NCBI RefSeq assembly: GCF_014648495.1
Contig: NZ_BMRF01000001.1
Location: 992,001 to 1,056,000 of the forward strand
Length of the DNA stretch: 64,000 nucleotides
Reading direction: 5' to 3'
Origin: Actinomadura cremea
Lineage (GTDB): Bacteria; Actinomycetota; Actinomycetes; Streptosporangiales; Streptosporangiaceae
The notes under the pieces: generated by a model
Databases searched by the model: none
The model's input: only the letters and a program-made list of their open reading frames with translations
What the model was told of the DNA's origin: nothing
Position numbers and translations under genes: made by a program
In this document: piece after piece, positions 1-9,347 of the stretch
Layout: each line of letters begins with the position of its first letter
How positions within the stretch are numbered: position 1 is the first letter of the stretch

Positions 1-50
1 AGTCCGAGCACGGCGAGCTCCAGCACGCCCGCGCCCTTCCTGGCCGCCAT
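1..50 (-). CDS. PadR-family regulator, N-terminal fragment cut by window edge
   Basis: Only the first 16 codons lie in the window, read leftward from an ATG. The visible start, MAARKGAGVLELAVLGL, matches the opening of the PadR winged-helix domain, where VLELAVLGLL leads into helix 1. PadR proteins are dimeric repressors that often control their own gene. A dyad typical of PadR operators lies just upstream. In Mycobacterium a PadR gene also sits left of ponA1, so the context agrees. The effector-binding part is outside the window. Confidence 0.7.
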   Translation of the reverse strand, partial: MAARKGAGVLELAVLG

Positions 51-84
51 CCCGGTTCCCTCCGCAGAGCCCGATGTCTCAGTT

Positions 85-120
85 CGATGTATCGAGTGAA
101 TGTATCGGCTCGATACATCG
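85..120. promoter_or_regulatory. PadR-type operator
   Basis: Three copies of an 8-bp half site are seen: ATGTATCG at 87-94 and 100-107, and CGATACAT at 111-118. The last two form a dyad with a 3-nt centre. The outer arms, CGATGTATCGAG at 85-96 and CTCGATACATCG at 109-120, are also exact inverted repeats. The site lies 35 bp upstream of the PadR start codon, so autorepression is the likely role. Binding by this PadR is inferred from position and motif type. Confidence 0.65.
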
Positions 121-538
121 CAAAGATACGTACCCCGGCGCCTCACCGCAAGCGGACCCGAACACTCCCCGGACGAAGCCCGGGACGCGCGCCGGCCTGC
201 TACGCGCGTCCGCGCACGCGCGCGAATCCCTGCACGCGCGCGAACCGTCCGACTACGAAGAGTGCGGCGGGCCCGTGAATCCGGCGAAATTTGGGTCTAT
301 GTGGCCGAAATATGTCAAAGTGCTGCTGCAGCCATCCGGCGACGTCGCACGTCCCCGGCCGTGGGGAACAGGGCCCCGAGCGGTGGACGATCAAGGAGGG
401 ATGCGCCGACCGAACGTCGGTGAGGACGTTGACCAGCCGGAACGGAGTACCGCCTTGCACAGCGCTCCCCCCGCTCACCAGCCCGCACAGTACCCTTCGG
501 ACGGCGCACGAGTCGTTGTCCCCTGTTGATGAGGTCGC
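121..538. other. Intergenic leader of the first PBP gene
   Basis: No convincing gene is seen. Short open frames lack ribosome sites and recognisable sequence. The last 70 bases, including the run GTTGATGAGG just before the start codon, are closely matched upstream of the second PBP gene near 4740-4812. This proximal part is therefore probably the promoter and ribosome-binding region, copied when the PBP gene was duplicated. Confidence 0.4.
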
Positions 539-3500
539 GTGAGTAATCCAAGCCAGCCCCGGCCGGAGTTCGGGTCGCAGTGGCCGGGCGGGCAGCACCT
601 ACCCCGCCCGGACGATCCGGAGGTTCCGGCTGCCCCCGCCGAACCCGCGGGGGGAGTCGACGCAACGGCGATCTTCGGCCCCCCGCCGAGCGCGCCCCCG
701 CCCGCCGGACCGGCCGACGCCCTCGGCGGCTTCGACCTCCCCGGCGCGCAGGGCGGCCCCGGCGGCGGCCCCGGACAGGCGCCCCCCGGTGCCCCCGGTG
801 CCCCGGGAGCGGGCACGCCGGGCGACGCCGCCCTGAACCCGCCCCCCGGCGGGGACGCCCTCGGCGGCTTCACCGGGACCGCGAGCGTGCGCGATGCGGG
901 CGGCAGCACCGACTTCGGCGACGCCACCATGCACGTACCTTCGGGCTCGGGGCCTTTGGGCGGCACGCCACTGGGCGGGCCCCCGCCCTTCAACGCGAAC
1001 CCGGGCATCGGCCCCGGTGCGCCGGAGGCCGGTCTCGGCGGCGCCACCATGCGCGTGCCCTCGGGCTCGGACCCCCTCGGCGCCCCGAGCGGCGCCCTTC
1101 CGGGCGCGGGTGCCGGTGACGGCCTGGGCGACCCGCTGGGCCCCGGTCCGTCCTCGCCGGGCCTGCCGGGCGGTTCGCCGGGCCCCGCGAGTCCCGGCTT
1201 CGGTGACGCGACCGTCCACGTCCCTCCCGGCGGCGACCCTCTCGGCGGTCCCCTGGGCGGCCCGGCCGGCGCCGCGCCGGGTGCCGGGTTCGGCGACGCC
1301 ACCATCAACGTGCCCCCCGGCGGCGACCCCCTCGGCGGCGGCCCGCTGAGCGGCCCGGCGAACGCGTCTCCCGGCCCGGACCCGCTTGGCGGCGGCCCCC
1401 TGGGCGGCCCGGCCGGCGGTTCGCTCGGCCCCGGCGGTGCCCCGGGCGGCGACCCTCTTGGCGGCTTCGGCGATGCCACGGTGCATGTGCCGTCCGGCTC
1501 GGACCCCCTGGGCGGGTTCGGGCCCTCTGCGAGTTCGGAGAACCCGTCCGGGCCCGGTGCCCCGGGCGGCGACCCGCTGGGTTCCGGCGAGCGTCCCTCG
1601 CCGGGGTTCCCGGGCCTGCGGACGCAGGGCGGCGCGTCCGGCGCGTCCGATGCGCCCGGGGCGCCCGGCGGCTTCGGTGACGCGACCGTCCACGTACCTT
1701 CCGGCGGGGGCCCGCTCGGCGGCGGGCCGCTGGGCGGTCCGGCCGGGGGCGGTGACTTCGGTGACGCCACGATGCGGGTGCCTCCCGGCTCGCCGCCGCC
1801 GGGCGGGCCCGCGGCCGGAGCCGCCGCCCCGGGCGGCGGCCGTGGTGACGTCCCGGGGCAGGGGCACGGCGTGCCTTCCGACGAAACGAGCGTGGACGTC
1901 TTCAGGGGCGCCCCCGGGCCGGGCGCTCCGTCCGGTTTCGGCGCCGCGGCGATGGGCATGCCGGGGACGCCGCCCGGCGGGGCACCCGGTGGCGGCCCCC
2001 AGTCGACGGCCGGTGATCCGCCCGCCCAGGCGGTCGGGTTCGCGTCCGGTGGCGTGCCCGGTGTCCCGGGCGGCCCCGGTGGTCCCGGCCCCGGTGGCCC
2101 GGGTGGTCCGGGTGGTCCGGGCGGGCCTCCCGGAGGGCCGGGGGGACCCGGACGGGCCGGCGGGCCCGGGAAGGGCAGGCGGAGCCTTCTCGATCACCTG
2201 CGGTCGCGCAGCACGGGATGGCGGCGGTTCCTGCCGTCGTGGAAGGTGGTGAGCGGGGCCGTCGCGCTCGGCCTCGCGAGCGTGGTGACCCTGGTGTGGG
2301 TCGCGTACACGAACACGCCGACGCCGTCGGAGCCGACCGTCGAGGGCGTCCAGGACCAGGCGTCGATCTTCTACTACACCGACGGCACCGAGATCGGGCG
2401 GATCGGGAAGAAGCGGCAGAGCGTCGACCTGGAGAAGGTGCCGAAGATCGTCCAGGAGTCGGTGCTGGCGGCGGAGAACCGCAGCTTCCGCACCGACCCC
2501 GGATTCTCGATCAAGGGCACCGCGCGGGCCGTGTGGGACAACCTGACCGGCGGGTCCGGCGGTGGCTCCACGATCACGCAGCAGCTCGCCAAGAACTACT
2601 ACTCCGACCCCAACAACCGGACGATGAGCCGGAAGTTCAAAGAGCTGTTCATCTCCGTGAAGCTCGAGGAGAAGTACACCAAGGACGAGATCCTCGAGCT
2701 GTACCTGAACACGATCTACCTCGGCCGCAACACCTACGGCATCCAGGCCGCGTCCCGCGAGTACTTCGGCGAGGACGTCTGGGACCTCAAGCCCGACCAG
2801 GCCGCCCTGCTCGGCGGGATCATCCAGCAGCCCAACCGCGACCCCGCCGACAAGCAGTGGCGCGGATGGGCGCAGGGCCGGTACGAGTACGTCCTGGACG
2901 GGCTCGTCGGGATGGGCGAGATGGAGGCGGCGGACGCCGAGAAGTACAAGAAGACCTTCCCCGAGCTCCGGTCCCGCAACGCCGGCGACCAGCTGTACGA
3001 GGGCCAGCAGGGCTACATGCTGATGCGGGCCAAGGAGGAGCTCAGCCGCCTCGGCATCGACGAGCAGGAGCTGACCACCAAGGGCCTGCGGGTGTACACG
3101 ACGTTCAACCGCAAGCGGATGGCGGACGCGAAGAAGGCCGCCGAGGACAGCGTCGCCCAGGTCGATCCGAAGAAGCTCGCGAAGAAGCACATCCAGGTCG
3201 GGCTGGTGTCGGTCAACACCGCCAACGGCGAGGTCATCGCGTTCTACGGCGGGCCCGGCTATCTGGAGCAGTCGTTCAACACCGTGTGGCAGGGCTCCGC
3301 GCAGGCGGGGTCGGCGATGAAGCCGTACGTGCTGGCGACCGCGCTCAAGCAGGGGTACAGCCTCAAGAGCCTCGTCGAGGGACGCTCCAAGACGCCGATC
3401 GACCCGAACGGGAACGTGGTGCCGAAGGGGACGGCGGGTGCGACGGTCGTCCCGAACACGCACGACGTCGGCGCGGCGATCACGCTGACGAAGGCGATGC

Positions 3501-4456
3501 AGGACTCGGTCAACACCGCGTTCCTGCAGCTGGCCGGGAAGGTCGGCATCGACGAGGTCAAGGAGACCGAGACCGACGCGGGCATCTCCCCCGACCTGCT
3601 GAAGCAGCACGTCGGGATCAACCTGGCGCTCGGCGTCAACGACATCCGGGCGATCGAGCAGGCGGCGGGCTACCAGGCGTTCGCCAACGGCGGCGTCTAC
3701 CACGAGCCGCACGTGATCCGGGTCGTGAAGCAGAGCGACGACGAGACGGTGCGGCTGGCGCCGAAGTACGACTCGCGGCGGATCTTCAGCAAGGGCGTCG
3801 CGGCGGACGCCACGTACGCGATGCAGCAGGTGGTCAAGGGCGGGACGGCGACGGCGGCGCAGCTGCCGGACGGACGGGACGTCGCGGGCAAGACGGGCAC
3901 GACCGACCGGAACGTGTCGTCCTGGTTCGTCGGCTACGTGCCGCAGGTGTCGACCGCGGTGACGATGTTCAGCGACGCGAACGGGTCCGACGGGAAGAAG
4001 AAGTCGGTCGTCCTGCCCGGCATCGGCGAGGTCGAGGGCGGGACCATCCCCGCGCGGCTGTGGCGCGCGTACATGACGCGGGCCACGAAGGGCCTGGAGG
4101 TCAAGTCGTTCCCCGAGCCGGCGTTCGCCGGCATCACCCAGAAGTGGGCCAAGCCGCCGAAGCCGAAGAAGCCCGAGAAGCCGGAGTGGTGCGACGAGCC
4201 GTGGGGCGACCTCCACCCGCGGTGCCAGGACGGGGACGGCGGGGACGGCGGCGACAAGCCGCCGTGCCGGTCGCCGATGCCGAACGGGAACTGCGACCCG
4301 AACAAGCCGCCGAGCGACCCGCCGCCGCGGTGGTGGTGCCAGATCCACCGGGGTGCCGAGGAGTGCCGCGGCCGCGGCGGGCAGGGCCGTGGTCTGGGCG
4401 AGACCGAGTTCGAGAACGTCGGTCCCCTGCTGCCGTTCGGCAGACCGCAGGAGTGA
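539..4456 (+). CDS. Class A penicillin-binding protein with long repeat-rich N-terminal tail
   Basis: Bifunctional peptidoglycan synthase: GT51 polymerises lipid II and the transpeptidase domain cross-links the strands outside the membrane. The GTG start follows a GATGAGG ribosome site. Residues 1-560 are a Gly/Pro-rich cytoplasmic tail with seven FGDATxxVP units (first residues 126, 166, 221, 251, 310, 379, 407). One membrane segment spans about 569-590. GT51 follows, with catalytic Glu646 (AAENRSF, Asn replacing the usual Asp) and GGSTITQQLAKNYY. Transpeptidase motifs are SAMK at 925, SVN at 990 and KTG at 1118. The C-terminus is Pro/Lys-rich with Cys pairs. At 1305 residues it is far longer than usual (700-900) because of the tail. 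Position matches ponA1 of Mycobacterium. Confidence 0.95.
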   Translation: MSNPSQPRPEFGSQWPGGQHLPRPDDPEVPAAPAEPAGGVDATAIFGPPPSAPPPAGPADALGGFDLPGAQGGPGGGPGQAPPGAPGAPGAGTPGDAALNPPPGGDALGGFTGTASVRDAGGSTDFGDATMHVPSGSGPLGGTPLGGPPPFNANPGIGPGAPEAGLGGATMRVPSGSDPLGAPSGALPGAGAGDGLGDPLGPGPSSPGLPGGSPGPASPGFGDATVHVPPGGDPLGGPLGGPAGAAPGAGFGDATINVPPGGDPLGGGPLSGPANASPGPDPLGGGPLGGPAGGSLGPGGAPGGDPLGGFGDATVHVPSGSDPLGGFGPSASSENPSGPGAPGGDPLGSGERPSPGFPGLRTQGGASGASDAPGAPGGFGDATVHVPSGGGPLGGGPLGGPAGGGDFGDATMRVPPGSPPPGGPAAGAAAPGGGRGDVPGQGHGVPSDETSVDVFRGAPGPGAPSGFGAAAMGMPGTPPGGAPGGGPQSTAGDPPAQAVGFASGGVPGVPGGPGGPGPGGPGGPGGPGGPPGGPGGPGRAGGPGKGRRSLLDHLRSRSTGWRRFLPSWKVVSGAVALGLASVVTLVWVAYTNTPTPSEPTVEGVQDQASIFYYTDGTEIGRIGKKRQSVDLEKVPKIVQESVLAAENRSFRTDPGFSIKGTARAVWDNLTGGSGGGSTITQQLAKNYYSDPNNRTMSRKFKELFISVKLEEKYTKDEILELYLNTIYLGRNTYGIQAASREYFGEDVWDLKPDQAALLGGIIQQPNRDPADKQWRGWAQGRYEYVLDGLVGMGEMEAADAEKYKKTFPELRSRNAGDQLYEGQQGYMLMRAKEELSRLGIDEQELTTKGLRVYTTFNRKRMADAKKAAEDSVAQVDPKKLAKKHIQVGLVSVNTANGEVIAFYGGPGYLEQSFNTVWQGSAQAGSAMKPYVLATALKQGYSLKSLVEGRSKTPIDPNGNVVPKGTAGATVVPNTHDVGAAITLTKAMQDSVNTAFLQLAGKVGIDEVKETETDAGISPDLLKQHVGINLALGVNDIRAIEQAAGYQAFANGGVYHEPHVIRVVKQSDDETVRLAPKYDSRRIFSKGVAADATYAMQQVVKGGTATAAQLPDGRDVAGKTGTTDRNVSSWFVGYVPQVSTAVTMFSDANGSDGKKKSVVLPGIGEVEGGTIPARLWRAYMTRATKGLEVKSFPEPAFAGITQKWAKPPKPKKPEKPEWCDEPWGDLHPRCQDGDGGDGGDKPPCRSPMPNGNCDPNKPPSDPPPRWWCQIHRGAEECRGRGGQGRGLGETEFENVGPLLPFGRPQE

Positions 4457-4812
4457 GGCGGCGATGACCCGATGATCGTGGCCGGCGGCGTTCGGACCGT
4501 CGTCGGCCGTCCCGCCGGTGAGGTCCTCGTCAGATCGGGGTGTGACATGAATTATGTTCGCGTGCGGCCGCGGGCGATGGCGTCAGCGGCGGCGGCTGCG
4601 AACCGGTGTTCGCCCGTCGCCGTGCGGTCCGGCAGGTCGGACCGCAAATCGGGCATAACGCCGGAACGGTCCGGACGAACCGGGACCGGATGGCATGATC
4701 GAGGGCGTTCGACCCCCACGGGGGCGGGGAGCATCACGGCTCCGGCCCCCACGTCCGCACGTGCGCAGTACTCTCTGACGACGCACAGCCGTACCCCAGT
4801 TGATGAGGCCGC
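4457..4812. other. Intergenic region between tandem PBP genes
   Basis: No gene is supported in these 356 bases. The final 75 bases repeat the layout seen before the first PBP gene: GCAGTAC, then a GACGACGCAC-like block, then AGTTGATGAGG and the GTG start. Each PBP therefore probably has its own promoter, inherited with the duplication. No strong terminator for the first gene was found. Confidence 0.45.
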
Positions 4813-7539
4813 GTGAGCAACCCAAGCCGATACGGACCGGAATACGGAGACAGCCCGGGCCGCAGGCGCGCCCCCCGCCCCGGTCCTTCCACCGGCGGTC
4901 AGCGCGGGAACGCCGGGGGCTCCCCGACGCCGGGCAGGCAACCCCGGCCGGGACCCGGTCCGCGGCCGGGGCCGGGCGGACGCGGCGGGGGTCCCTCGCG
5001 AGCCGGCGGTCCCCCCGGTGGACGCCGCCGCGGGCAGCCCGCGGCGATGCCGTCGGGTGCCCCGCCCCAGCGTGGTCCGGGCGGCCCCGGAGGTCCCGGA
5101 GGGCCTGGCGGCCCCGGGCGTCCCGGTGGACCCGGCAGGCCCGGCGGTCCGGGCGGTCCCGGAGGGCCTGGCGGTCCCGGTGGGCCCGGTCGTCAGGGCC
5201 GTCCAGGCGGTCCGGGCGGGCCCGGCCCCAGGGGCGGCGGACCGGGCGGTCCCGGAGGCCCCGGCGGACGGCGCAAGGCGTCCGACAAGCCGGAGAAGAC
5301 CGGCTGGCGGAAGTACGTCCCGTCCTGGAAGATCTCCCTCTCGGTCATCACCGCGGGGATCGTGGCGATCGCGACGCTTCTCGTCGTGGTGTACGTGCAG
5401 ACGCCGATCCCGGACGAGGCGCAGGCGGACGCCGTCCGGCAGTCCTCGGTGATCGAGTACAAGGACGGGGAGGTGCTGGCGCGCGTCGGGATGAACCGCA
5501 CCAGCGTCCCGCTCTCCTCGGTGCCGAAGCACGTCCAGAACGCGGTGCTGGCGGCCGAGGACCGCAAGTTCTGGACGGAACCGGGCGTGTCCCCGAGCGG
5601 CATCGCCCGCGCGGTGGTCACGGCCGCGACCGGCGGTGAGGTCACCGGCGCCTCGACGATCACGCAGCAGCTCTCCCGTAACTACTTCGCGGGGCTGAGC
5701 CAGGAGCGCACCGTCACCCGGAAGCTGAAGGAGATCATGATCTCCATCCGGCTGGGGAACGAGGAGAAGAAGGAGAAGATCCTCGAGCTCTACCTCAACA
5801 CGGTCCCCTTCGGGCGGCAGGCGTACGGCATCCAGGCGGCGGCGCGCGCCTACTTCCACACGACGGTCGACAAGCTGACCGTGGAGCAGGCCGCGATGCT
5901 CGCCGCGATGATCCAGCAGCCGAGCTACTTCGTCACCTACGGCAACCCGACCGACCCGGCGAAGAAGAAGGCCAAGGACGCGCTGGTCTACCGCTGGAAC
6001 TACGTCCTGAACGGCATGGTCGAAGAGGGCTGGCTCGAAGAGGGCAAGCGCCAGGCGATGAAGTTCCCGCAGACGCAGAAGGAGTGGAGCGACGTCCAGG
6101 GCGGCGAGCAGAGCGGCTACCTGCGCGACCGCGTCATCCGGGAACTGGAGGCGCTGGGCATTCCGGAGACGGCCCTGGAGTCCGAGGGTCTGAAGATCAA
6201 GACGACGTTCGACCAGGATCTCCAGGCGTACACCGACAAGGCCGTCGCGGCGATCAAGAAGGAGAACAACCTCGGCGAGGAGATCCACTTCGGTCTCAGC
6301 GCGGTCAATCCGAAGACCGGCGGCGTCATCGCGGCCTACGGCGGCCCGAGCTACCAGGAACAGCAGTTCGACGACTCGTTCCAGGGTGTGGTGCAGCCGG
6401 GTTCGTCCTTCAAGCCGATCGTCCTCGCCACCGCCCTGAGCCAGGGGATCAGCCTGAAGACGACGATGGACGGCAGCTACCGCCGGGTCATCAACGGCAC
6501 GCCGTTCACGAACGACAACCGCGCGGAGAACGGCACCTACTCCCTGCAGAAGATGACGGAGATGTCGATCAACACGGCGTACGTGGAGCTCGGCCAGAAG
6601 GTCGGTCTCAACAACGTCATCGACATGGCGAAGAAGATGGGCATGAAGGACGCCGCCCTCGAGCCCGTCACCTCGCTGCCGCTCGGCGTCATCGACGTCA
6701 GCGCGGTCACGATGGCGTCGGTGTACTCGACGTTCGCGGCGAACGGCGTCCACCGGCCGGTGCACGTGATCGAGTCGATCGAGAAGATCAACGGCGAACC
6801 GGTGAAGAACAAGGACGGCGAGGTCGTCAAGAAGAACCCGTGGGGCAAGACCGAGAAGGCGTTCGAGGAGACCGTCGCGCGGGACGCGACCGCCGCGATG
6901 CGGGACGTCGTCACCAAGGGCACCGGTACGCGGGCGGCCCTCCCGGACCGTCCGGTCGCCGGCAAGACCGGTACCACGGACAAGCACCGCTCGGCGTGGT
7001 TCGTCGGCTACACCCCCCAGCTCTCCACGGCCGTCGCGATGTGGCGCCAGAACGAGAAGGGCGACCGGCTCTCCCTGGAGGGCATCGGCGACTACGACCA
7101 GGTCTACGGTGGTTCGGTCCCCGCCGACCTGTTCAAGACGTTCATGATGCAGGCGCACAAGGGCCAGGAGGTCCAGCAGTTCGAACCGCCCGTGTTCGGC
7201 GGTGAGATCGCGGCCTGGGCGAAGCCCCAGGTGACGAACACGCCGACGCCCACGCCGGACCCGACCAACACGCCGACCTGCCGGCCGGGGCAGGACAACG
7301 AGAACGGGGAGTGCGTGCCCGCGTCGCCGTCGACGACGCCGACCACTCCGACGAGCCCGCCTCCGTCACCCGAGGGCAAGGCGTGCACCAGCCCGGGATG
7401 GCCGATCGGATGCGACCCCGACATCCCGCCGCCGAACTACCCCGGCTGGTGGTGCGACCAGGGAGACAACCGGGAGACCGTCCCGCAGTGCAAGGAGGAG
7501 GACCCCGACGCCCCTCCTGGCCCCCAAAGGCGGCAGTGA
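4813..7539 (+). CDS. Class A penicillin-binding protein (paralogue)
   Basis: Second bifunctional transglycosylase/transpeptidase, 908 residues. Its first residues, MSNPSRYGPEYG, align with MSNPSQPRPEFG of the neighbour, so the pair arose by tandem duplication. Residues about 90-155 form a GGP-triplet tail instead of the TxxV repeats. The membrane segment lies at about 173-196. GT51 has Glu249 in AAEDRKF and GASTITQQLSRNYF. Transpeptidase motifs are SSFK at 531, SIN at 585 and KTG at 718. After the catalytic domain comes a Thr/Pro linker and a Cys-containing end (CTSPGWPIGCDP). All catalytic motifs are intact, so both paralogues are probably active. A strong hairpin terminator follows. Confidence 0.95.
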   Translation: MSNPSRYGPEYGDSPGRRRAPRPGPSTGGQRGNAGGSPTPGRQPRPGPGPRPGPGGRGGGPSRAGGPPGGRRRGQPAAMPSGAPPQRGPGGPGGPGGPGGPGRPGGPGRPGGPGGPGGPGGPGGPGRQGRPGGPGGPGPRGGGPGGPGGPGGRRKASDKPEKTGWRKYVPSWKISLSVITAGIVAIATLLVVVYVQTPIPDEAQADAVRQSSVIEYKDGEVLARVGMNRTSVPLSSVPKHVQNAVLAAEDRKFWTEPGVSPSGIARAVVTAATGGEVTGASTITQQLSRNYFAGLSQERTVTRKLKEIMISIRLGNEEKKEKILELYLNTVPFGRQAYGIQAAARAYFHTTVDKLTVEQAAMLAAMIQQPSYFVTYGNPTDPAKKKAKDALVYRWNYVLNGMVEEGWLEEGKRQAMKFPQTQKEWSDVQGGEQSGYLRDRVIRELEALGIPETALESEGLKIKTTFDQDLQAYTDKAVAAIKKENNLGEEIHFGLSAVNPKTGGVIAAYGGPSYQEQQFDDSFQGVVQPGSSFKPIVLATALSQGISLKTTMDGSYRRVINGTPFTNDNRAENGTYSLQKMTEMSINTAYVELGQKVGLNNVIDMAKKMGMKDAALEPVTSLPLGVIDVSAVTMASVYSTFAANGVHRPVHVIESIEKINGEPVKNKDGEVVKKNPWGKTEKAFEETVARDATAAMRDVVTKGTGTRAALPDRPVAGKTGTTDKHRSAWFVGYTPQLSTAVAMWRQNEKGDRLSLEGIGDYDQVYGGSVPADLFKTFMMQAHKGQEVQQFEPPVFGGEIAAWAKPQVTNTPTPTPDPTNTPTCRPGQDNENGECVPASPSTTPTTPTSPPPSPEGKACTSPGWPIGCDPDIPPPNYPGWWCDQGDNRETVPQCKEEDPDAPPGPQRRQ

Positions 7540-7591
7540 CCTGAACGGACGCTGACAGGCGGGACCGTCCTGACGGTCCGCTGAACACGAG

Positions 7592-7624
7592 AGAGACCCG
7601 GAGCCGCGAAGGCTCCGGGTCTCT
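7592..7624 (+). terminator. Intrinsic terminator after PBP genes
   Basis: A 14-bp perfect stem, AGAGACCCGGAGCC paired with GGCTCCGGGTCTCT, has a 5-nt GCGAA loop and is followed by TTCC. It closes the PBP transcription unit and separates it from the glycosyltransferase gene. Confidence 0.85.
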
Positions 7625-7727
7625 TTCCGTTGCGTGCCGTCCACGCAGGGTGAAGGTCGAGCGGCGGTCATGGACCGTTGCAAGGCGCGGGCGCGCGCGG
7701 GCTCGATCACCAATAGTCTTGCTGTCC

Positions 7728-9170
7728 ATGTCGTCGTCTTCTGAGAGGCTCGCGAAGCCCGACGCCGAGGCCGGAGATGCACGTGGACGCATGGCACGGC
7801 TCGTCCCGGTCCTGACGGGCGTCACGGCTCTGGTGTGCCTGCTGGGATGGCTGCAGAAGCGGCCGTGCGCGTCGGCGGGGTTCGACTTCCTCAAGACGAC
7901 GACGAACGCCTGCTACACCGACGTCTACCCGCTCTACTACGTGCGCGGCCTGAACGACGGGCTGCTCCCGTACTTCGACTCGTTCCCCGGCACCGACATC
8001 CGGTTCGTCGAGTACCCGGTGCTGAGCGGCGGGTTCATGCAGCTCGTCGCGTGGATCGTCGGCCCGTTCGACGACGACGGGCGCGGGATGGCGTTCTACA
8101 ACGTGACCGTGCTGCTGCTCGCGGTGTGCGCGATCGCGACGGTGCTGGCGACGGCGTACACGGCCGGGCGGCACTCGCTGCGCACCGGGCTGATGGTCGC
8201 CCTGTCCCCCGCGCTGCTGCTCAGCGCGTACATCAACTGGGACCTGCTGGCCGTCGGACTGTCCGCGCTGGCGCTGGCGGCCTGGTCGAAGCGGCGCCCC
8301 GCCCTCGCGGGCGCCCTGCTGGGGCTGGCCATCGCGGCGAAGTTCTATCCCCTGCTGTTCCTGGGGCCGCTCGTCCTGCTCTGTGTGCGCGCGGGCCAGT
8401 GGCGGGCGATGGGACGGATGCTCGCGGGCACCGCCGTCTCGTGGCTCGCGGTCAACCTGCCCGTGATGCTGTTCGCGTGGGACGGCTGGCTGCAGTTCTA
8501 CACGTTCAGCCAGGAACGCGGCATCGACTGGGGATCGATCTGGTTCTTCCTCCGCGACCAGGGGGTGCCCGGCCTTGACGACACCAGCCGGCTGAACCTC
8601 CTCGGCACCGGGACGTGCCTCGTGCTCTGCGCCGGCATCGCCGTGCTCGCGCTGGCCGCGCCGCGCCGCCCCCGGCTCCCGCAGCTGATGTTCCTCGTCC
8701 TGGTGGCGTTCATGCTGCCCAACAAGGTCTGGTCGCCGCAGTACGTGCTGTGGCTGCTGCCCCTCGCGGTGCTGGCCCGGCCGAAGCTGCCCGCGTTCGT
8801 CGCCTGGCAGGTCGGCGAGATCGTCTACTTCTTCGGGATCTGGTGGTTCCTGCTGTCGGTGTCCGCGCAGACCCCCGGCGAGGACCTCTCCGGCACGCTG
8901 TCGGCGGTGCTGAGCCTGGACGCCCCCGAGAGCGGCATCGACCAGGACGTCTACGGCATCGCGCTGCTGGCGCGGTTCGTGACCGTCCTCGTGCTCGCGG
9001 CGCTGATCGTGTGGGACGTGCTGCGCCCGTCCGGTGACACGGTCAGATCGGACGGGACGGACGATCCCGCGGGCGGCTTCCTCGACGGCGCGGGCGACGT
9101 GGTGTCACTCGGACGGTGGCGTGCCGCGCGCCGGAGGGTCCGCGCGGACGGTGCGCCGGCCGTCCCGTAG
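7728..9170 (+). CDS. GT87-like polytopic membrane glycosyltransferase
   Basis: 480 residues with about ten to eleven hydrophobic segments and an early lumenal loop carrying acidic residues (YTDVYPLY, DSFPGTDIRFVEYPVLSGGF). This is the layout of GT87/DUF2029 polyprenyl-phosphate-mannose-dependent transferases that extend lipid-linked cell-wall glycans. The ATG at 7728 was chosen over the upstream GTG at 7650 because it directly precedes a plausible short cytoplasmic N-terminus. Position right after a ponA-like gene matches Rv0051 next to Rv0050 in M. tuberculosis. The acceptor glycan cannot be read from sequence. Confidence 0.8.
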   Translation: MSSSSERLAKPDAEAGDARGRMARLVPVLTGVTALVCLLGWLQKRPCASAGFDFLKTTTNACYTDVYPLYYVRGLNDGLLPYFDSFPGTDIRFVEYPVLSGGFMQLVAWIVGPFDDDGRGMAFYNVTVLLLAVCAIATVLATAYTAGRHSLRTGLMVALSPALLLSAYINWDLLAVGLSALALAAWSKRRPALAGALLGLAIAAKFYPLLFLGPLVLLCVRAGQWRAMGRMLAGTAVSWLAVNLPVMLFAWDGWLQFYTFSQERGIDWGSIWFFLRDQGVPGLDDTSRLNLLGTGTCLVLCAGIAVLALAAPRRPRLPQLMFLVLVAFMLPNKVWSPQYVLWLLPLAVLARPKLPAFVAWQVGEIVYFFGIWWFLLSVSAQTPGEDLSGTLSAVLSLDAPESGIDQDVYGIALLARFVTVLVLAALIVWDVLRPSGDTVRSDGTDDPAGGFLDGAGDVVSLGRWRAARRRVRADGAPAVP

Positions 9171-9347
9171 GCCACGGGAAAACTTCGGGGGAATGCGTTG
9201 CGCCGATTGCCCCTGACCCGTGGCGATGCCGGGCCGATCACCCGGACGGCGCGTGGTTCGCAGGGTTTTGCTGGGGTTTCTGGGGCACGATCGCGGATGC
9301 CCGGGATCCCGCGGAACGCGGGGCGCGCGAACCACCGGGGAGATGAC

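Noticed and set aside
599-4348. A 1249-codon open frame antisense to the first PBP gene, and a similar 868-codon one opposite the second.
   Set aside because: High-GC codon bias of the sense genes leaves the complementary frame free of stops. Products are Arg/Val/Leu low-complexity with no domain, while the sense strand has intact PBP motifs.
5080-5270. Collagen-like surface protein suggested by GGP triplets in the second PBP.
   Set aside because: The triplets precede the only membrane segment, so they are cytoplasmic and belong to the PBP tail.
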